Assembly: GCF_007830235.1 (NCBI RefSeq)
Contig: NZ_VLKI01000001.1
Span: forward strand, 679,481-743,480
Length of the DNA stretch: 64,000 bases
Source of the DNA: Cytobacillus oceanisediminis
GTDB lineage: Bacteria; Bacillota; Bacilli; Bacillales; Cytobacillaceae
Reading direction: 5' to 3'
The translations under genes and the position numbers were made by a program. The notes under the pieces were generated by a model. It saw nothing but the letters and a program-made list of their open reading frames with translations. It did not search any database and was not told where the DNA came from. This document shows, one piece after another, positions 17,662 through 26,505 of this stretch (positions are counted from its first letter, which is position 1; each line of letters starts with the position of its first letter).

Positions 17662-18618
17662 CTATTTAAGATTATTAATTTTAGCAGTCATAACGTTAAT
17701 AAAGTCTTGGATAAAGGCATTATAGTCAAATGCCAAGGCGATATGATCCAGTGTTTCCTTCGGTTCTTCTTTTGGCTTTGCCCGGAAGTCTGCAATTGTA
17801 TTCCCTCTGGATAACGAAGAAGATTCGACTCTGACCCTGCGTGAGGCAAATTGAAAAGAACCAGGACTGGTTAACGCGAATAAGGTGATTACATCATGCA
17901 TTGGGGCAGCATTCAAGCCTGGTATCAACTTCTTGTAAGCGTTAATATAGTAATCAATAATTGACTTAATTAATCCAGAATAAGGATTGGAGTTAGAAGC
18001 TGCTATCCAATTGACTATCTGCGGGTTCACCAGAGCATAATTTGTCACATTAAGGGGAATAACTGTGACATTTTTCCCCTTTTCAAGGACAAGGTCAGTT
18101 GCAATTGGATCCCCGAAAAAATTAGCTTCAGCCACGGCAGTAACATTTCCGGGATGATTAATGGCTCCTCCCATGATGTAAATTCCCTTAACTAAATTTA
18201 CTTCCTCGGCTCCTTTCAAAATAAAAGATATTGCCAGGGAAGTGGATCTGCCTACATCTACAAGCGTTAAATCATTTTTATACAGGTCTATAAGATCAAA
18301 AACGGCCCTGTAATCTTGAACGTTTGTAATAAGATTATCAGGCGGACGAATTGGCCCCAAACCTTCTGGTCCGTGAATTTCCGGATAATAGCTGACAAGC
18401 TCACCGGAAAAAGGCCCCTTTGCACCTCTTATAACCGGGATATCCGGCCTTCCTCCCAGCTGAAGCAAATAGGATGCATTATCGGTTGCCTGTTTTTCAT
18501 TAACATTGCCATAACCTGTAACCACTCCTACTAAATCAATCCTGGGATTTAACAATGCATAAATGATAGCGACCGCATCATCAATCCCTGGATCGCAGAA
18601 AAGCAATACCTTTTCCAT
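17662..18618 (-). CDS. Nucleoside hydrolase (IunH family)
   Basis: Hydrolyses the N-glycosidic bond of ribonucleosides. The N-terminal motif CDPGIDDAVAI (family consensus D-x-D-P-G-x-D-D) binds the catalytic calcium and ribose. Further signatures are GVVTGYGNV, the IYIMGGAI segment, EANFFGDPIA and the C-terminal PMHDVITLFA with the active-site His-Asp pair. One oddity: the first Asp of the DxDPG motif is replaced, giving LFCDPG. The product has 318 residues from ATG 18618, with AGGTGA five bases upstream; an in-frame GTG lies within that site. No transporter gene is adjacent, so substrate supply is not evident. Confidence 0.9.
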   Translation of the reverse strand: MEKVLLFCDPGIDDAVAIIYALLNPRIDLVGVVTGYGNVNEKQATDNASYLLQLGGRPDIPVIRGAKGPFSGELVSYYPEIHGPEGLGPIRPPDNLITNVQDYRAVFDLIDLYKNDLTLVDVGRSTSLAISFILKGAEEVNLVKGIYIMGGAINHPGNVTAVAEANFFGDPIATDLVLEKGKNVTVIPLNVTNYALVNPQIVNWIAASNSNPYSGLIKSIIDYYINAYKKLIPGLNAAPMHDVITLFALTSPGSFQFASRRVRVESSSLSRGNTIADFRAKPKEEPKETLDHIALAFDYNAFIQDFINVMTAKINNLK

Positions 18619-18851
18619 TCCAGTCACCTATTTATAAATGATTAATTCGTATACCTATTATATTGGCTGGCTCGCTTTTAGGTGACAATCCAATTTTCGG
18701 TGAGAGGACAGGCAGCAATTTGGGATTCCTTCTCTGTAGATCCCAAAACTTTAAGCTTATGTACCGTTCCCCTCAATAGCAAATAATGCACCGTTTTAAA
18801 AAGCAGATTTGGAACAGGCTATTCCTCTCCAGGCTCCGATGATTAAGTTAA

Positions 18852-19415
18852 TCATTTTTTATAGGTTGTCACATTCCAATGTCTTGAGCCGGTCTTTCTG
18901 CTTCCTTTCCAGTCCATCTTTTGCAGCTCCTTTGCAATTAAAAGGTTGAAAAAGCCGTGTCCAACCAGGATTGCTGAATTGTGTTCTTTTGCACAGGATA
19001 TTAATTTTAATGCTGCATTCTTTGCCCGCAGCTTTGCATCCTGATATGATTCGCAGTCGCTCGAATAACCGCAGAACCACAGGATTCTTAACATAACGGC
19101 CCAACTATTTGGTTTTAATTTGAATTCCATTAGACTCCCTGCAGGTAAGGGCAATTCTGTTTCTCTAAAAAGCGGATCTTCTTTTATTTTTGCAGCAGGA
19201 TTCAAAAGCCTGGCCGACTCGATGGACCTTTTTAAATCACTTGTGATCAGAAATGGTGCAAATTTCACTATTTCAGTTGCTTCTTGAGCACAAACTTCAT
19301 TCTTAAAAATCCCGTTACTGTTATACTTTTCAATCCATTCGTTAAAATCTGAGATGGTCATCCGGGTCTCTTCTATATGAGCCGATCGGCCATGTCTAAT
19401 GAGAGTAATTTCCAT
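18852..19415 (-). CDS. Histidine phosphatase family protein
   Basis: Phosphoglycerate-mutase-like phosphatase. The catalytic RHG motif is in LIRHGRS (residues 6-12), the second Arg in SDLKRSIESA (about residue 60), the Glu in RETELP and the second His in ILVGHGFFN (about residue 150). The length of 187 is typical of small members with unassigned substrates. GGGGGAT precedes the ATG. The gene diverges from the 46-residue protein gene just upstream. Confidence 0.88.
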   Translation of the reverse strand: MEITLIRHGRSAHIEETRMTISDFNEWIEKYNSNGIFKNEVCAQEATEIVKFAPFLITSDLKRSIESARLLNPAAKIKEDPLFRETELPLPAGSLMEFKLKPNSWAVMLRILWFCGYSSDCESYQDAKLRAKNAALKLISCAKEHNSAILVGHGFFNLLIAKELQKMDWKGSRKTGSRHWNVTTYKK

Positions 19416-19482
19416 GCAAATCCCCCAAATTTATATATTTTCTTCTAAAATGGATAATTTAAATAACATGGAGGTGAAGACC

Positions 19483-19623
19483 ATGTCAGAACAAGAATAT
19501 CCAAACGTAAAGCTAGGCGGAAAAAAAGTGCGAGAAAAAGGCAATGGCGGCGACCAGGTCCGCGGTCATGAAAAAAAAAATAAAAACGGGAAATTTAATA
19601 CGAACCCTAAATCGGATTTATAA
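19483..19623 (+). CDS. Small basic hydrophilic protein (46 aa)
   Basis: No family recognised. The 46-residue product is very hydrophilic and rich in Gly, Lys and Asn (GGKKVREKGNGGDQVRGHEK), with no hydrophobic core, and is probably disordered. Coding status is supported by one of the best Shine-Dalgarno sequences in the window (GGAGGTGA, eight bases before the ATG) and by a terminator 12 bases after the stop. The composition resembles small spore or nucleic-acid-associated proteins, but that is only suggestive. Confidence 0.72.
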   Translation: MSEQEYPNVKLGGKKVREKGNGGDQVRGHEKKNKNGKFNTNPKSDL

Positions 19624-19635
19624 CTAAAAAGATGG

Positions 19636-19663
19636 ACACCCTCTAGAATTGAGGGTGTTTTTC
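19636..19663 (+). terminator. Terminator of the 46-aa protein gene
   Basis: ACACCCTC and GAGGGTGT form an 8-bp stem with a 7-base loop followed by TTTTT. Confidence 0.85.
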
Positions 19664-19704
19664 AAAACATGACATTTGCAGTCAGCTTTACTAGGCAAAA
19701 GTAT

Positions 19705-19785
19705 AGGTTATGTGAGGATAGAGCGGAATTATGTGAAGATAGCCAGCATTTATGCGGATTCCCGCTATTTATATGAAGAGAAATA
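19705..19785. repeat. 21-bp-period degenerate repeat, cluster C
   Basis: ATG cores at 19710, 19731, 19752 and 19773 are exactly 21 bp apart, in the context TTATGTGA(G/A)GATA. The remaining gap up to 20070 holds no gene signal that I can see. Confidence 0.62.
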
Positions 19786-20070
19786 TCTTTTCTCCAAATA
19801 TCTTTTACTAAGTTTCTATATATGTAATTCCACTCCATTAATCTCAGCATTCCCGACCTGATTGAATCGCCTTTCTATTAAACACTTCCTGAACTGCTGA
19901 CCGTTCTTTTAGGTTCAATATAGCACCGCAAATGTTTCTTGATTTATCTCTTATTGTGCATGAACAAAATAATTCTTTTATCGGCTAAGAAGACAGTGCT
20001 TCGATACCAACCACAGAAATAAATGGCACAGCAATCTTATAATATCAACTCCCAGAAAAGATAGAAAAAT

Positions 20071-20817
20071 CTATGACTTTCTGCTTTTTAATATAAAAGC
20101 TGCTGGCAGAGCCTTTGCTTTATCATAGGAGTACCATCTGTTCGCATGCCTCTGGATATCTTCATCGGACAAGCTTACGTCTTCAACTACCTTTTCAATT
20201 TTAAAATCGTTTTCGATCAATAAATTGATATATGTACCTAATTTATATTGCTGCATAATGGCAGGCTGGCTCCAAGCTTCATGCTGGTAGGAACCTTCTT
20301 CATGATAGGATTTATCCATCAGCAGAACACCACCTTTAGCTCTAATACGGTTATACATGGGGTGCTCCCAGCTGAAAATAAACAATCCCCCCGGTTTCAG
20401 ATACTGATGTACATTCGATAAAGTCTTCTCCAGATCAGTTGTCCATCCCAAGGCATATATGGAAAAAACAATATCGAAATAATCGGCAGGTATTCCCGGA
20501 TTATTCTCCATCGGCGATTCAAATAACCTTACAGGTGAAGCAGCGTTTTCTAAAAGTGCCTTGGCGGCCGTAATTTGGGTTATAGACAAATCCAGTCCCC
20601 AAAGCTCCCCGGCACCTCGCTGATCCAAATATTTTAGTGAATGACCGCTTCCGCAACCTATCTCCAACATTTTTAGATTACGAACATCACCAAATAATTT
20701 AAGCTCATCTTCAGTTGGCGCAAGCGGTCCGTATTCCGGCAGCGGATTACGCCCATAAAACCGCTCCGCTGCCTCGTCCCAGCTTTGTTTATTAACCCTA
20801 AGTGATTCTGTGTTCAT
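20071..20817 (-). CDS. Class I SAM-dependent methyltransferase
   Basis: A 248-residue Rossmann-fold methyltransferase. Motif I LEIGCGSGHSLKYL lies near residue 50, the acidic residue after beta-2 in GLDLS near 75, and FDIVFSIYALGW (motif II/III region) near 118, followed by LKPGGLFIFSWEHP. The last is typical of methyltransf_11-type small-molecule or tRNA methylases. The substrate cannot be read. It begins one base after the stop of the GNAT gene and has its own AAAGGAG, so the two are co-transcribed; the pairing may reflect modification of a common small molecule. Confidence 0.88.
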   Translation of the reverse strand: MNTESLRVNKQSWDEAAERFYGRNPLPEYGPLAPTEDELKLFGDVRNLKMLEIGCGSGHSLKYLDQRGAGELWGLDLSITQITAAKALLENAASPVRLFESPMENNPGIPADYFDIVFSIYALGWTTDLEKTLSNVHQYLKPGGLFIFSWEHPMYNRIRAKGGVLLMDKSYHEEGSYQHEAWSQPAIMQQYKLGTYINLLIENDFKIEKVVEDVSLSDEDIQRHANRWYSYDKAKALPAAFILKSRKS

Positions 20818-20818
20818 T

Positions 20819-21289
20819 TTAAAAACTCCTTTTTACCGGAAAATGGAATACTTCCTCTTCTCCCCAAACCTCTCCAGTTGGAAGAAATCCAAAGCTTTTA
20901 TAAAGATCTCGTGCATGATGATTATCTTTATGAACAGTTAACCGGATTTCCTTGCATATTGGGAATTTATTTTTTATCCAGTTGATCATCTCATTTAACG
21001 CTGCCCGGCCATACCCGCTCCTTTGGAATTTTTCATCTATAATAAAGCCGTTTATCCAATACATATTAACCGTATCCGCTTCATAAGCGTGCATGATAAA
21101 ACCAACCATTCTATCATGATCATAGATAGAAAATGGAATATACTCGACTTGATCCCCATCAGGTTTGATATACACCTTTGCCAGTGAAACCGCCGCTGAA
21201 GGAACGAAGTGACGCTGCGATTCCTTCACCTTTAAATTGATGGCTTCTTCCCAGTTGTCTCTTGTAATAGGTTTTAATTGAATGTTCAT
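20819..21289 (-). CDS. GNAT family N-acetyltransferase
   Basis: A 156-residue acetyltransferase. Motif A is visible as FIIDEKFQRSGYGRAALNEMI (about residues 85-105, acetyl-CoA pyrophosphate loop RSGYGRAA), followed by the B motif LTVHKDNHHARDLYKSFGFLPTGE. The N-terminus resembles the SpeG/BltD polyamine acetyltransferases (NWEEAINLKVKESQRHFV). AAGGGG precedes the ATG. First gene of a pair with the methyltransferase. A polyamine-like substrate is inference. Confidence 0.88.
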   Translation of the reverse strand: MNIQLKPITRDNWEEAINLKVKESQRHFVPSAAVSLAKVYIKPDGDQVEYIPFSIYDHDRMVGFIMHAYEADTVNMYWINGFIIDEKFQRSGYGRAALNEMINWIKNKFPICKEIRLTVHKDNHHARDLYKSFGFLPTGEVWGEEEVFHFPVKRSF

Positions 21290-21471
21290 TAAAGTAACCC
21301 CTTACATTTTATCTTTCAATTTCTCATTTAGCTCAATAATTATAATTTTCTATTTAAATCCTCACAGTTTTCTATATCTATCCTTTCCCCTCTCTATAAG
21401 GTTACCAAGATAGAAAAATAGAAAAAGACTGATATCCCATGGATAATAATGGTATAATTTTAGTGGCCATG

Positions 21472-21504
21472 AAAAAGCTGCTTTGTAAACGAAAGCAGCT
21501 TTTT
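21472..21504 (-). terminator. Terminator after the GyrI-like gene
   Basis: A 13-bp perfect inverted repeat (AAAAAGCTGCTTT) with T tracts on both sides lies about 35 bases after the stop of the minus-strand gene. Confidence 0.82.
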
Positions 21505-21540
21505 GTTTTATAAGACTGCCTGCAGCAGCCATTAACCATT

Positions 21541-22017
21541 CTATTTAATTGCGTCCAGCAGCTCAATATCCAGATCATTAAGATTATTCCACTTGTGATA
21601 AATCTCCAAATGCCATTTATCTTTAAGCCTGCTGTATCCTTTTTCCTCTATCCATCCGTGCAATTTGCTGTAAGAATTCCCAATCTCATGATTTGATCCC
21701 TTATGTCTTAGGGAAGCATATTTTTGTGCAGGGATTACTAGAGATGTCATCCCGGTTGGGACTTTTTCTATTTCCTTCACTTCAAAACAGATCCAATAGC
21801 CGTCTTCTTCTTGTGAGCTTTCCTCTACAAAAAAGGCACCTACTAGCTGATGAGGGTTCAAAACATGCTTTATCTCACCGCTCCGTTCATTTAATAAAGA
21901 GATAGCTTTTGGAATTTCCTTTATATATTGATCGCCTGGGCAAAGCACCCGGAACCCTGCCAGTTTCATCTCTCTTAGCTCTTTAACCGCAGCATGGACC
22001 AAAGCTTGTTCAGACAT
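21541..22017 (-). CDS. GyrI-like effector-binding domain protein
   Basis: A 158-residue stand-alone GyrI-like domain, the second in the window. The strand-helix pattern KYASLRHKGSNHEIGNSYSKLHGWIEEKGY corresponds to the YATIRG region of the 9044-9493 protein, and LEIYHKWNNL to its Glu-bearing final strand. The N-terminal 20 residues (ALVHAAVKELREMK) look like a short helix not seen in the other copy. Its ATG overlaps the stop of the aminotransferase remnant (TAAATG), so it once followed that gene in an operon. Confidence 0.8.
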   Translation of the reverse strand: MSEQALVHAAVKELREMKLAGFRVLCPGDQYIKEIPKAISLLNERSGEIKHVLNPHQLVGAFFVEESSQEEDGYWICFEVKEIEKVPTGMTSLVIPAQKYASLRHKGSNHEIGNSYSKLHGWIEEKGYSRLKDKWHLEIYHKWNNLNDLDIELLDAIK

Positions 22018-22218
22018 TTAATTCCTCCCTTTAGCAACCGGCAAAGCAAGTTCTTTAAATTGTTGAACCGCTTTTTCAATATCAGCGTAAAATCCAAGTT
22101 CTTTCATTGTCTCGCCGATCTGCAAAATTGCTTTTTCAAGCATTTCTTCTGTTGTGTTTCCCATATGGCCGATGCGGAATGCTTTTCCTGCTAGATGTGC
22201 CAGTGCAACAAGCAGCAT
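22018..22218 (-). pseudogene. C-terminal remnant of a class V aminotransferase
   Basis: The 66 codons encode LAHLAGKAFRIGHMGNTTEE and a following helix, which is the extreme C-terminus of alanine-glyoxylate/serine-pyruvate class V aminotransferases (the AGKAFRIGHMG motif). The PLP-binding two-thirds, including the Schiff-base Lys, is absent, and I see no continuation in the 270 bases upstream. The start codon has no ribosome binding site. It is best read as a relic left by a deletion, now the leader of the GyrI-like gene. Confidence 0.75.
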
Positions 22219-22485
22219 CTATTCATTCCGCATGATCCATCCCCCTTTTCCGTTAGTCGTTTTATAACTATCTAAATGTTTCGATATTTTCATTGAAAAA
22301 CCTTTTTTTCTTTTGAGGTTGGCGGATAAGCAGAAGCTATTTTACATAAATTCACACCACATCAAATTACCTATTAACTGGTAACATATAATCATTTTCC
22401 CCGAACGGCCAACCTATTTGCTAGAGTTTTCATTATATTCAGTTTTATAATTTAACTCTATTAAAAACAAAGAGGAGGAAATTAG

Positions 22486-23517
22486 ATGAAGAAAAAGATG
22501 CTTGCCTTATCACTAACTGCGGCATTAGCTGCTTCCGGTTTTCCAGCACCCGCGTTTGCAGTCGGCGGCGGTCCAGATGTAAATGGAAAGGAGACCGTTC
22601 AAACTGCAATGCTAACAACTTATGACGAGATGGCCTCTTTCCTGAAAAAAGAGGATGCTAAGCAGGGGCATATGGAACTTGAAGTTATTGGGCAGTCCGT
22701 AAAAGGGCGCGACCTATTTCTTGCTAAATACATAACAAATCCTGAAAATCCAACAATCCTTTACCTGACCCAGCAGCACGGGAATGAGGCTATGACAACT
22801 GAAGGAGCACTGGATTATATAAGCCACCTTGGATCTAACAGCAAAAAAGTCCAGGACATGCTTCAAAATGTTAATATCCTTCTCGTGCCAATGCTAAACG
22901 TTGACGGAGCAATGGGAGATGTAAACTTTCCCCTTGATAACTACATGGCGAGCGGACGCCACCTAACCCGCTATAATGCAGACAAAATTGATTTAAACAG
23001 AGACCACATCAATTTAGCGGCTCCTGAAACTCAAGCTCTTCATAAGAATGTGCTGCAAAAATACAATATTGATTATATGATTGACCTCCACCACCAGGGC
23101 ACGCAGGAAGACTACTACGGGAAGTTAACCTCGGGAGCCATTCTTACTCCTCAAAGCCCGAATGTGGATCCAGAAGTTGTCCTTAATTCTAAAAAACTCG
23201 CAACCATACTCTATGAAGGTGTTGATACAACAGGCTGGTCTTTTATATTAAAATTTGATGAGCCGACAACAAACCCTTCTGTAGCGTCCAATGCCATGGC
23301 ACTCCAATACGACATTGCTATCATGCTATTTGAAATGCGCGGCATGGCTGACCATTCCTATGAACCCTACGTACTCGGCCAAAAATCGAACGGCTACCTG
23401 ATCAAGCAGGCCTTCAACGCAATGGATGTCACCGCCAATGCAATTGCGAACGGATCTATTCAAAACGCTGACCCTGCTGTCTATGACAACCTGCCGGAAC
23501 AGCATTATAGCTACTAA
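22486..23517 (+). CDS. Secreted M14-family zinc carboxypeptidase
   Basis: A 343-residue exopeptidase with a signal peptide (KKKMLALSLTAALAASG, cleavage after AFA near residue 25). Zinc ligands fit QHGNEAMTTEG (His and Glu, H-x2-E, about residues 98-105) and LHHQGT (third His, about residue 205). The general-base Glu is in MLFEMRGM near residue 287, as in M14 peptidases. LNRDHINLAAPE contains the Asn-Arg substrate-carboxylate motif. AGAGGAGG precedes the ATG. It probably trims extracellular peptides or peptidoglycan fragments. It overlaps the convergent NERD gene by four bases. Confidence 0.92.
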   Translation: MKKKMLALSLTAALAASGFPAPAFAVGGGPDVNGKETVQTAMLTTYDEMASFLKKEDAKQGHMELEVIGQSVKGRDLFLAKYITNPENPTILYLTQQHGNEAMTTEGALDYISHLGSNSKKVQDMLQNVNILLVPMLNVDGAMGDVNFPLDNYMASGRHLTRYNADKIDLNRDHINLAAPETQALHKNVLQKYNIDYMIDLHHQGTQEDYYGKLTSGAILTPQSPNVDPEVVLNSKKLATILYEGVDTTGWSFILKFDEPTTNPSVASNAMALQYDIAIMLFEMRGMADHSYEPYVLGQKSNGYLIKQAFNAMDVTANAIANGSIQNADPAVYDNLPEQHYSY

Positions 23518-24515
23518 TCATTGCGCCTCCCTTGTTGGGAGGTGTTTTCATTTGGAAAAAACAGAGTGTATGTTCTATTTTTATTTGCTCCTGTATGGGG
23601 TAAGTTTAGTGATTTCAGTAATCTGGTGGCTGTATAGGAAGAATCTAAATGCAGGAAATCCCTGGATTCTTTATTAGTGATTGTTGTTCCTATCAAGAAG
23701 TTATAGTCATTTAGTGCTTTTATGTGAGCATCTTTATGAGTGCTCTTACATCCAGTGCAATGCCAGGTACGATTAACTCTTACAAGGGGCAAATGATTGC
23801 ATGCAGGACAGAATACACCTGTTAAGACTTCAGACTCTTTTATTTGAAATCTTGACAGTATAGAAGTCTCTCCCTCTGTATTCTGCTTTTTTAATAACCG
23901 TATAATTTTCTTAAAGAGTTTATCAGAGATTTCATTTTTTATGGACTTTTCAATTTGTTGTATTTTTGTTGGAAGAGTATCTCTATGAATTACTTTTTGG
24001 CTGAGGTTGATATGAGGAGGAATGACTTTGATTCGAGTATGCTGGTTGCTGATAACAACAATTGAATAGATTGGGATGCTTCCATTGATAGCATTAGCAG
24101 AAAACCAGTTCCCTAGCTGTGATGCCTGTCTGTTCACCTGTAAGATTGGACAGGGAAAGACTTGTTCTTCTCCGTTTTTAGTACGAATCAACTGGTTGTA
24201 TACTGTATCAAACTGCAAAATACCCGTAATATTTTTCACTTCTAATACCAAAGCAAACTTCTTTGTAAGAACAAGCGTATCAATTTGAAAAAAGCGGGGA
24301 CCATCCGGCAAACGGATATCATGAAAAATAAAAAACCCCTTACTATCTAGAAAATCCAAATGAAAATCAATAGAAGCTTCACCTTTATAACCTGCAATTC
24401 TTTTATTTAAATCTTCATTAATTAATGGGATTTTGGGATGGAGAGGAGGCAGCCTGCGGAGAAGAGCTTCCAGTTTTCGAATCAAAAGAGGTATTTTTCT
24501 TTCTTTAAGTATCAT
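23514..24515 (-). CDS. NERD domain-containing protein
   Basis: The nuclease-related domain occupies about residues 38-150: GYKGEASIDFHLDFL, FFQIDTLVLTKKFALVLEVKN (the D...E-x-K pattern of this PD-(D/E)xK-like fold) and ILQVNRQASQLGNWF. A C-terminal zinc ribbon is visible (CPACN...WHCTGC, about residues 236-256). NERD proteins are common in Bacillales and are presumed nucleases, with no assigned role. GGAGTGAT precedes the ATG. The gene is convergent with, and slightly overlaps, the carboxypeptidase gene. Confidence 0.87.
   Translation of the reverse strand: MILKERKIPLLIRKLEALLRRLPPLHPKIPLINEDLNKRIAGYKGEASIDFHLDFLDSKGFFIFHDIRLPDGPRFFQIDTLVLTKKFALVLEVKNITGILQFDTVYNQLIRTKNGEEQVFPCPILQVNRQASQLGNWFSANAINGSIPIYSIVVISNQHTRIKVIPPHINLSQKVIHRDTLPTKIQQIEKSIKNEISDKLFKKIIRLLKKQNTEGETSILSRFQIKESEVLTGVFCPACNHLPLVRVNRTWHCTGCKSTHKDAHIKALNDYNFLIGTTITNKESRDFLHLDSSYTATRLLKSLNLPHTGANKNRTYTLFFPNENTSQQGRRND
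23524..23548 (+). terminator. Terminator of the M14 carboxypeptidase gene
   Basis: CGCCTCCC and GGGAGGTG form an 8-bp stem with one G-U pair and a T-rich tail. The hairpin lies inside the last codons of the convergent NERD gene, so the two transcripts overlap. Confidence 0.68.
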
Positions 24516-24609
24516 AACATCACTCCAATAAATATTTTTATTACTAGATTCGACAATCCGGCTATATTTCCTTCAAAAATAATGGAGATTTGATACGGCG
24601 ATTTCGAAT

Positions 24610-24710
24610 TTAAAATTTATGTGCGGATAGAGATTTTTATGAGCGGATAGATTTTTTTATGTGCGGATAGCAGGAAATTATGTGCGGATAAAATTTTTTA
24701 TGTGCGTTCC
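24610..24710. repeat. 20-bp-period degenerate repeat, cluster D
   Basis: Five copies of TTTATGTGCGGATAG-like units. Their ATG cores lie at 24619, 24639, 24659, 24680 and 24700, with steps of 20, 20, 21 and 20 bp. It sits between the NERD promoter region and the cysI terminator and is non-coding. Confidence 0.78.
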
Positions 24711-24717
24711 ATCTATT

Positions 24718-24754
24718 TTTAAAAAAAAGACAGGGACCCTGCGATCCCCGTCTT
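24718..24754 (-). terminator. Terminator of the cysJI operon
   Basis: On the minus strand AAGACGGGGA and TCCCTGTCTT form a 10-bp stem followed by nine T residues, seven bases after the cysI stop. Confidence 0.88.
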
Positions 24755-24760
24755 CCATCA

Positions 24761-26479
24761 TCAATCATGAAAATTAGTCCCATCAGTTGTCGCTTCAATA
24801 ATCCCAGCACGAACCACGAAGTCGCCAAAGTGCTCGCCGTCCAGGCGTTCCCGAGCATATTGCGGCAGAATAACGCGCAGCTCGTTCAATATGTCTTCTT
24901 CCCCGATGTTTTCCCGGTACATTTTGCTCAACCGGCTGCCGTCAAAGGCTGCACCCAGATACATATTGTATTTACCGACCGCTTTTCCGATAAAGCCAAT
25001 TTCACCTAAAGCATGGCGTGCGCAGCCGTTCGGGCAACCGGTCATGCGGATGGTAATTTCCTCGTTCCGCAAGCCGGCTTCGTCCACAATCTCTTCTATT
25101 TTATCGATCAAAACTGGAAGATAGCGTTCGGCTTCGGCCATTGCCAATCCGCAAGTTGGCAAAGCAACACATGCCATCGATCCGCGGCGCAGCGCACTAT
25201 AACGGCTGCCGTCTGTCAAACCATACTGATGGATCAGCGCCTCAATCTTCTTCTTATCACCAGTAGCAACATTCCCAATAATCAAATTCTGATTCGCAGT
25301 TAATCGGAAATCACCTTTATGAACCTTTGCAATTTCGCGCAAAGCCGTTTTGAACCTATATCCATCAAAATCGGCAACCCGGCCGCCTTCTATGAACATC
25401 GTAAAATGCCATTTTCCGCGGACACCTTTTACCCAGCCATAGCGATCTCCATTTGAGTCAAAATGGAATGGCCTAGCTTCATCCAAGCTCCATCCCAAGC
25501 GATTCTCCAACTCTTCTTTAACTGTCTCCAAACCAAGTCGATCCACCGTATACTTAAAGCGCGCATTTTTTCGGGCAGAGCGGTTTCCATAGTCGCGCTG
25601 AATGGTAATAACCTTTTCTGCGACATCATAAATCTTATCCGGCGTAACAAAACCGATTACTTTGGAAAGCTGAGGATATGTTTCTTTATCGCCATGAGAG
25701 AAGCCCATACCCCCTCCGATAGCAACATTAAAACCTACTAACCTGCCATTTTCCACGATAGAAATGAAACCTAGATCCTGTGAAAACACATCAATATCAT
25801 TGGAAGGCGGTACAGCAATTCCGATCTTGAACTTACGCGGCAAATAAAGCGCGCCGTACATCGGCTCTACTTCTTCCACCTCAGGCGAACCAGCAACTTT
25901 TTCTTCGTCCAGCCAGATTTCATGATATGCCCTCGTACGAGGCAGCAAATCATCACTTAACATTTTCGCTAATTCATAGACTTCCGAATGAATTTCCGAA
26001 ATATCAGGATTAGAGATACACATAACGTTACGGTTGACATCCCCGCATGCCGCAATTGTATCCAGCATTGTTGCATGGATTTCCTGAATTGTCTTTTTCA
26101 TATTCCATTTTAAAATCCCATGCATCTGGAAGGTTTGGCGCGTTGTCAGCTTCAAAGTTCCATTGCCATATTTATCAGCTAAATCATCTACCACAAGCCA
26201 TTGTTCCGGCGTTGCTACTCCGCCTGGCAAACGCAGACGCAGCATGAACTGGTATGCCGGTTCCAGCTTTTGCTTTTGGCGTTCATTTCTTAAATCACGG
26301 TCATCCTGCAGGTAACTGCCGTGGTGCTTCATTAAGCGGTTATCGTCGTCCGGAATTCCGGCACTAATCCGGTCCTGCATCACTTCTGCCAATGTTCCGC
26401 GCAAATAATTACTTCGATCCTTAATGCCCTCAACGTCACTCGGAGGGCCATCCGGCGCTTTTAATTTAGGGTTCACCAT
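24761..26479 (-). CDS. cysI: Sulfite reductase [NADPH] hemoprotein beta subunit
   Basis: The siroheme/4Fe-4S catalytic subunit that reduces sulfite to sulfide in assimilatory sulfate reduction. Two copies of the sulfite/nitrite reductase ferredoxin-like and siroheme domains are present. The cluster and siroheme ligands are in [10 protein letters not shown] and [10 protein letters not shown] (C-x5-C and C-x3-C, about residues 435-482). The 572 residues match B. subtilis CysI. ATG 26509 is in frame, but AAAGGAG lies after it, so ATG 26479 is chosen. It follows cysJ by 26 bases and ends at a strong terminator. Confidence 0.95.
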   Translation of the reverse strand: MVNPKLKAPDGPPSDVEGIKDRSNYLRGTLAEVMQDRISAGIPDDDNRLMKHHGSYLQDDRDLRNERQKQKLEPAYQFMLRLRLPGGVATPEQWLVVDDLADKYGNGTLKLTTRQTFQMHGILKWNMKKTIQEIHATMLDTIAACGDVNRNVMCISNPDISEIHSEVYELAKMLSDDLLPRTRAYHEIWLDEEKVAGSPEVEEVEPMYGALYLPRKFKIGIAVPPSNDIDVFSQDLGFISIVENGRLVGFNVAIGGGMGFSHGDKETYPQLSKVIGFVTPDKIYDVAEKVITIQRDYGNRSARKNARFKYTVDRLGLETVKEELENRLGWSLDEARPFHFDSNGDRYGWVKGVRGKWHFTMFIEGGRVADFDGYRFKTALREIAKVHKGDFRLTANQNLIIGNVATGDKKKIEALIHQYGLTDGSRYSALRRGSMACVALPTCGLAMAEAERYLPVLIDKIEEIVDEAGLRNEEITIRMTGCPNGCARHALGEIGFIGKAVGKYNMYLGAAFDGSRLSKMYRENIGEEDILNELRVILPQYARERLDGEHFGDFVVRAGIIEATTDGTNFHD

Positions 26480-26505
26480 GCTGAAAAAACTCCTTTCATT
26501 CCAAA

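Noticed and set aside
21451-21510. TATAAT followed closely by a hairpin, considered as a small RNA gene
   Set aside because: No acceptable -35 element, and the hairpin is already explained as the terminator of the minus-strand gene.
23551-23676. TTG-started 41-codon frame with a hydrophobic segment, preceded by GGGAGGTG
   Set aside because: The apparent ribosome binding site is the right arm of the carboxypeptidase terminator hairpin, and the frame lies wholly antisense to the NERD gene.
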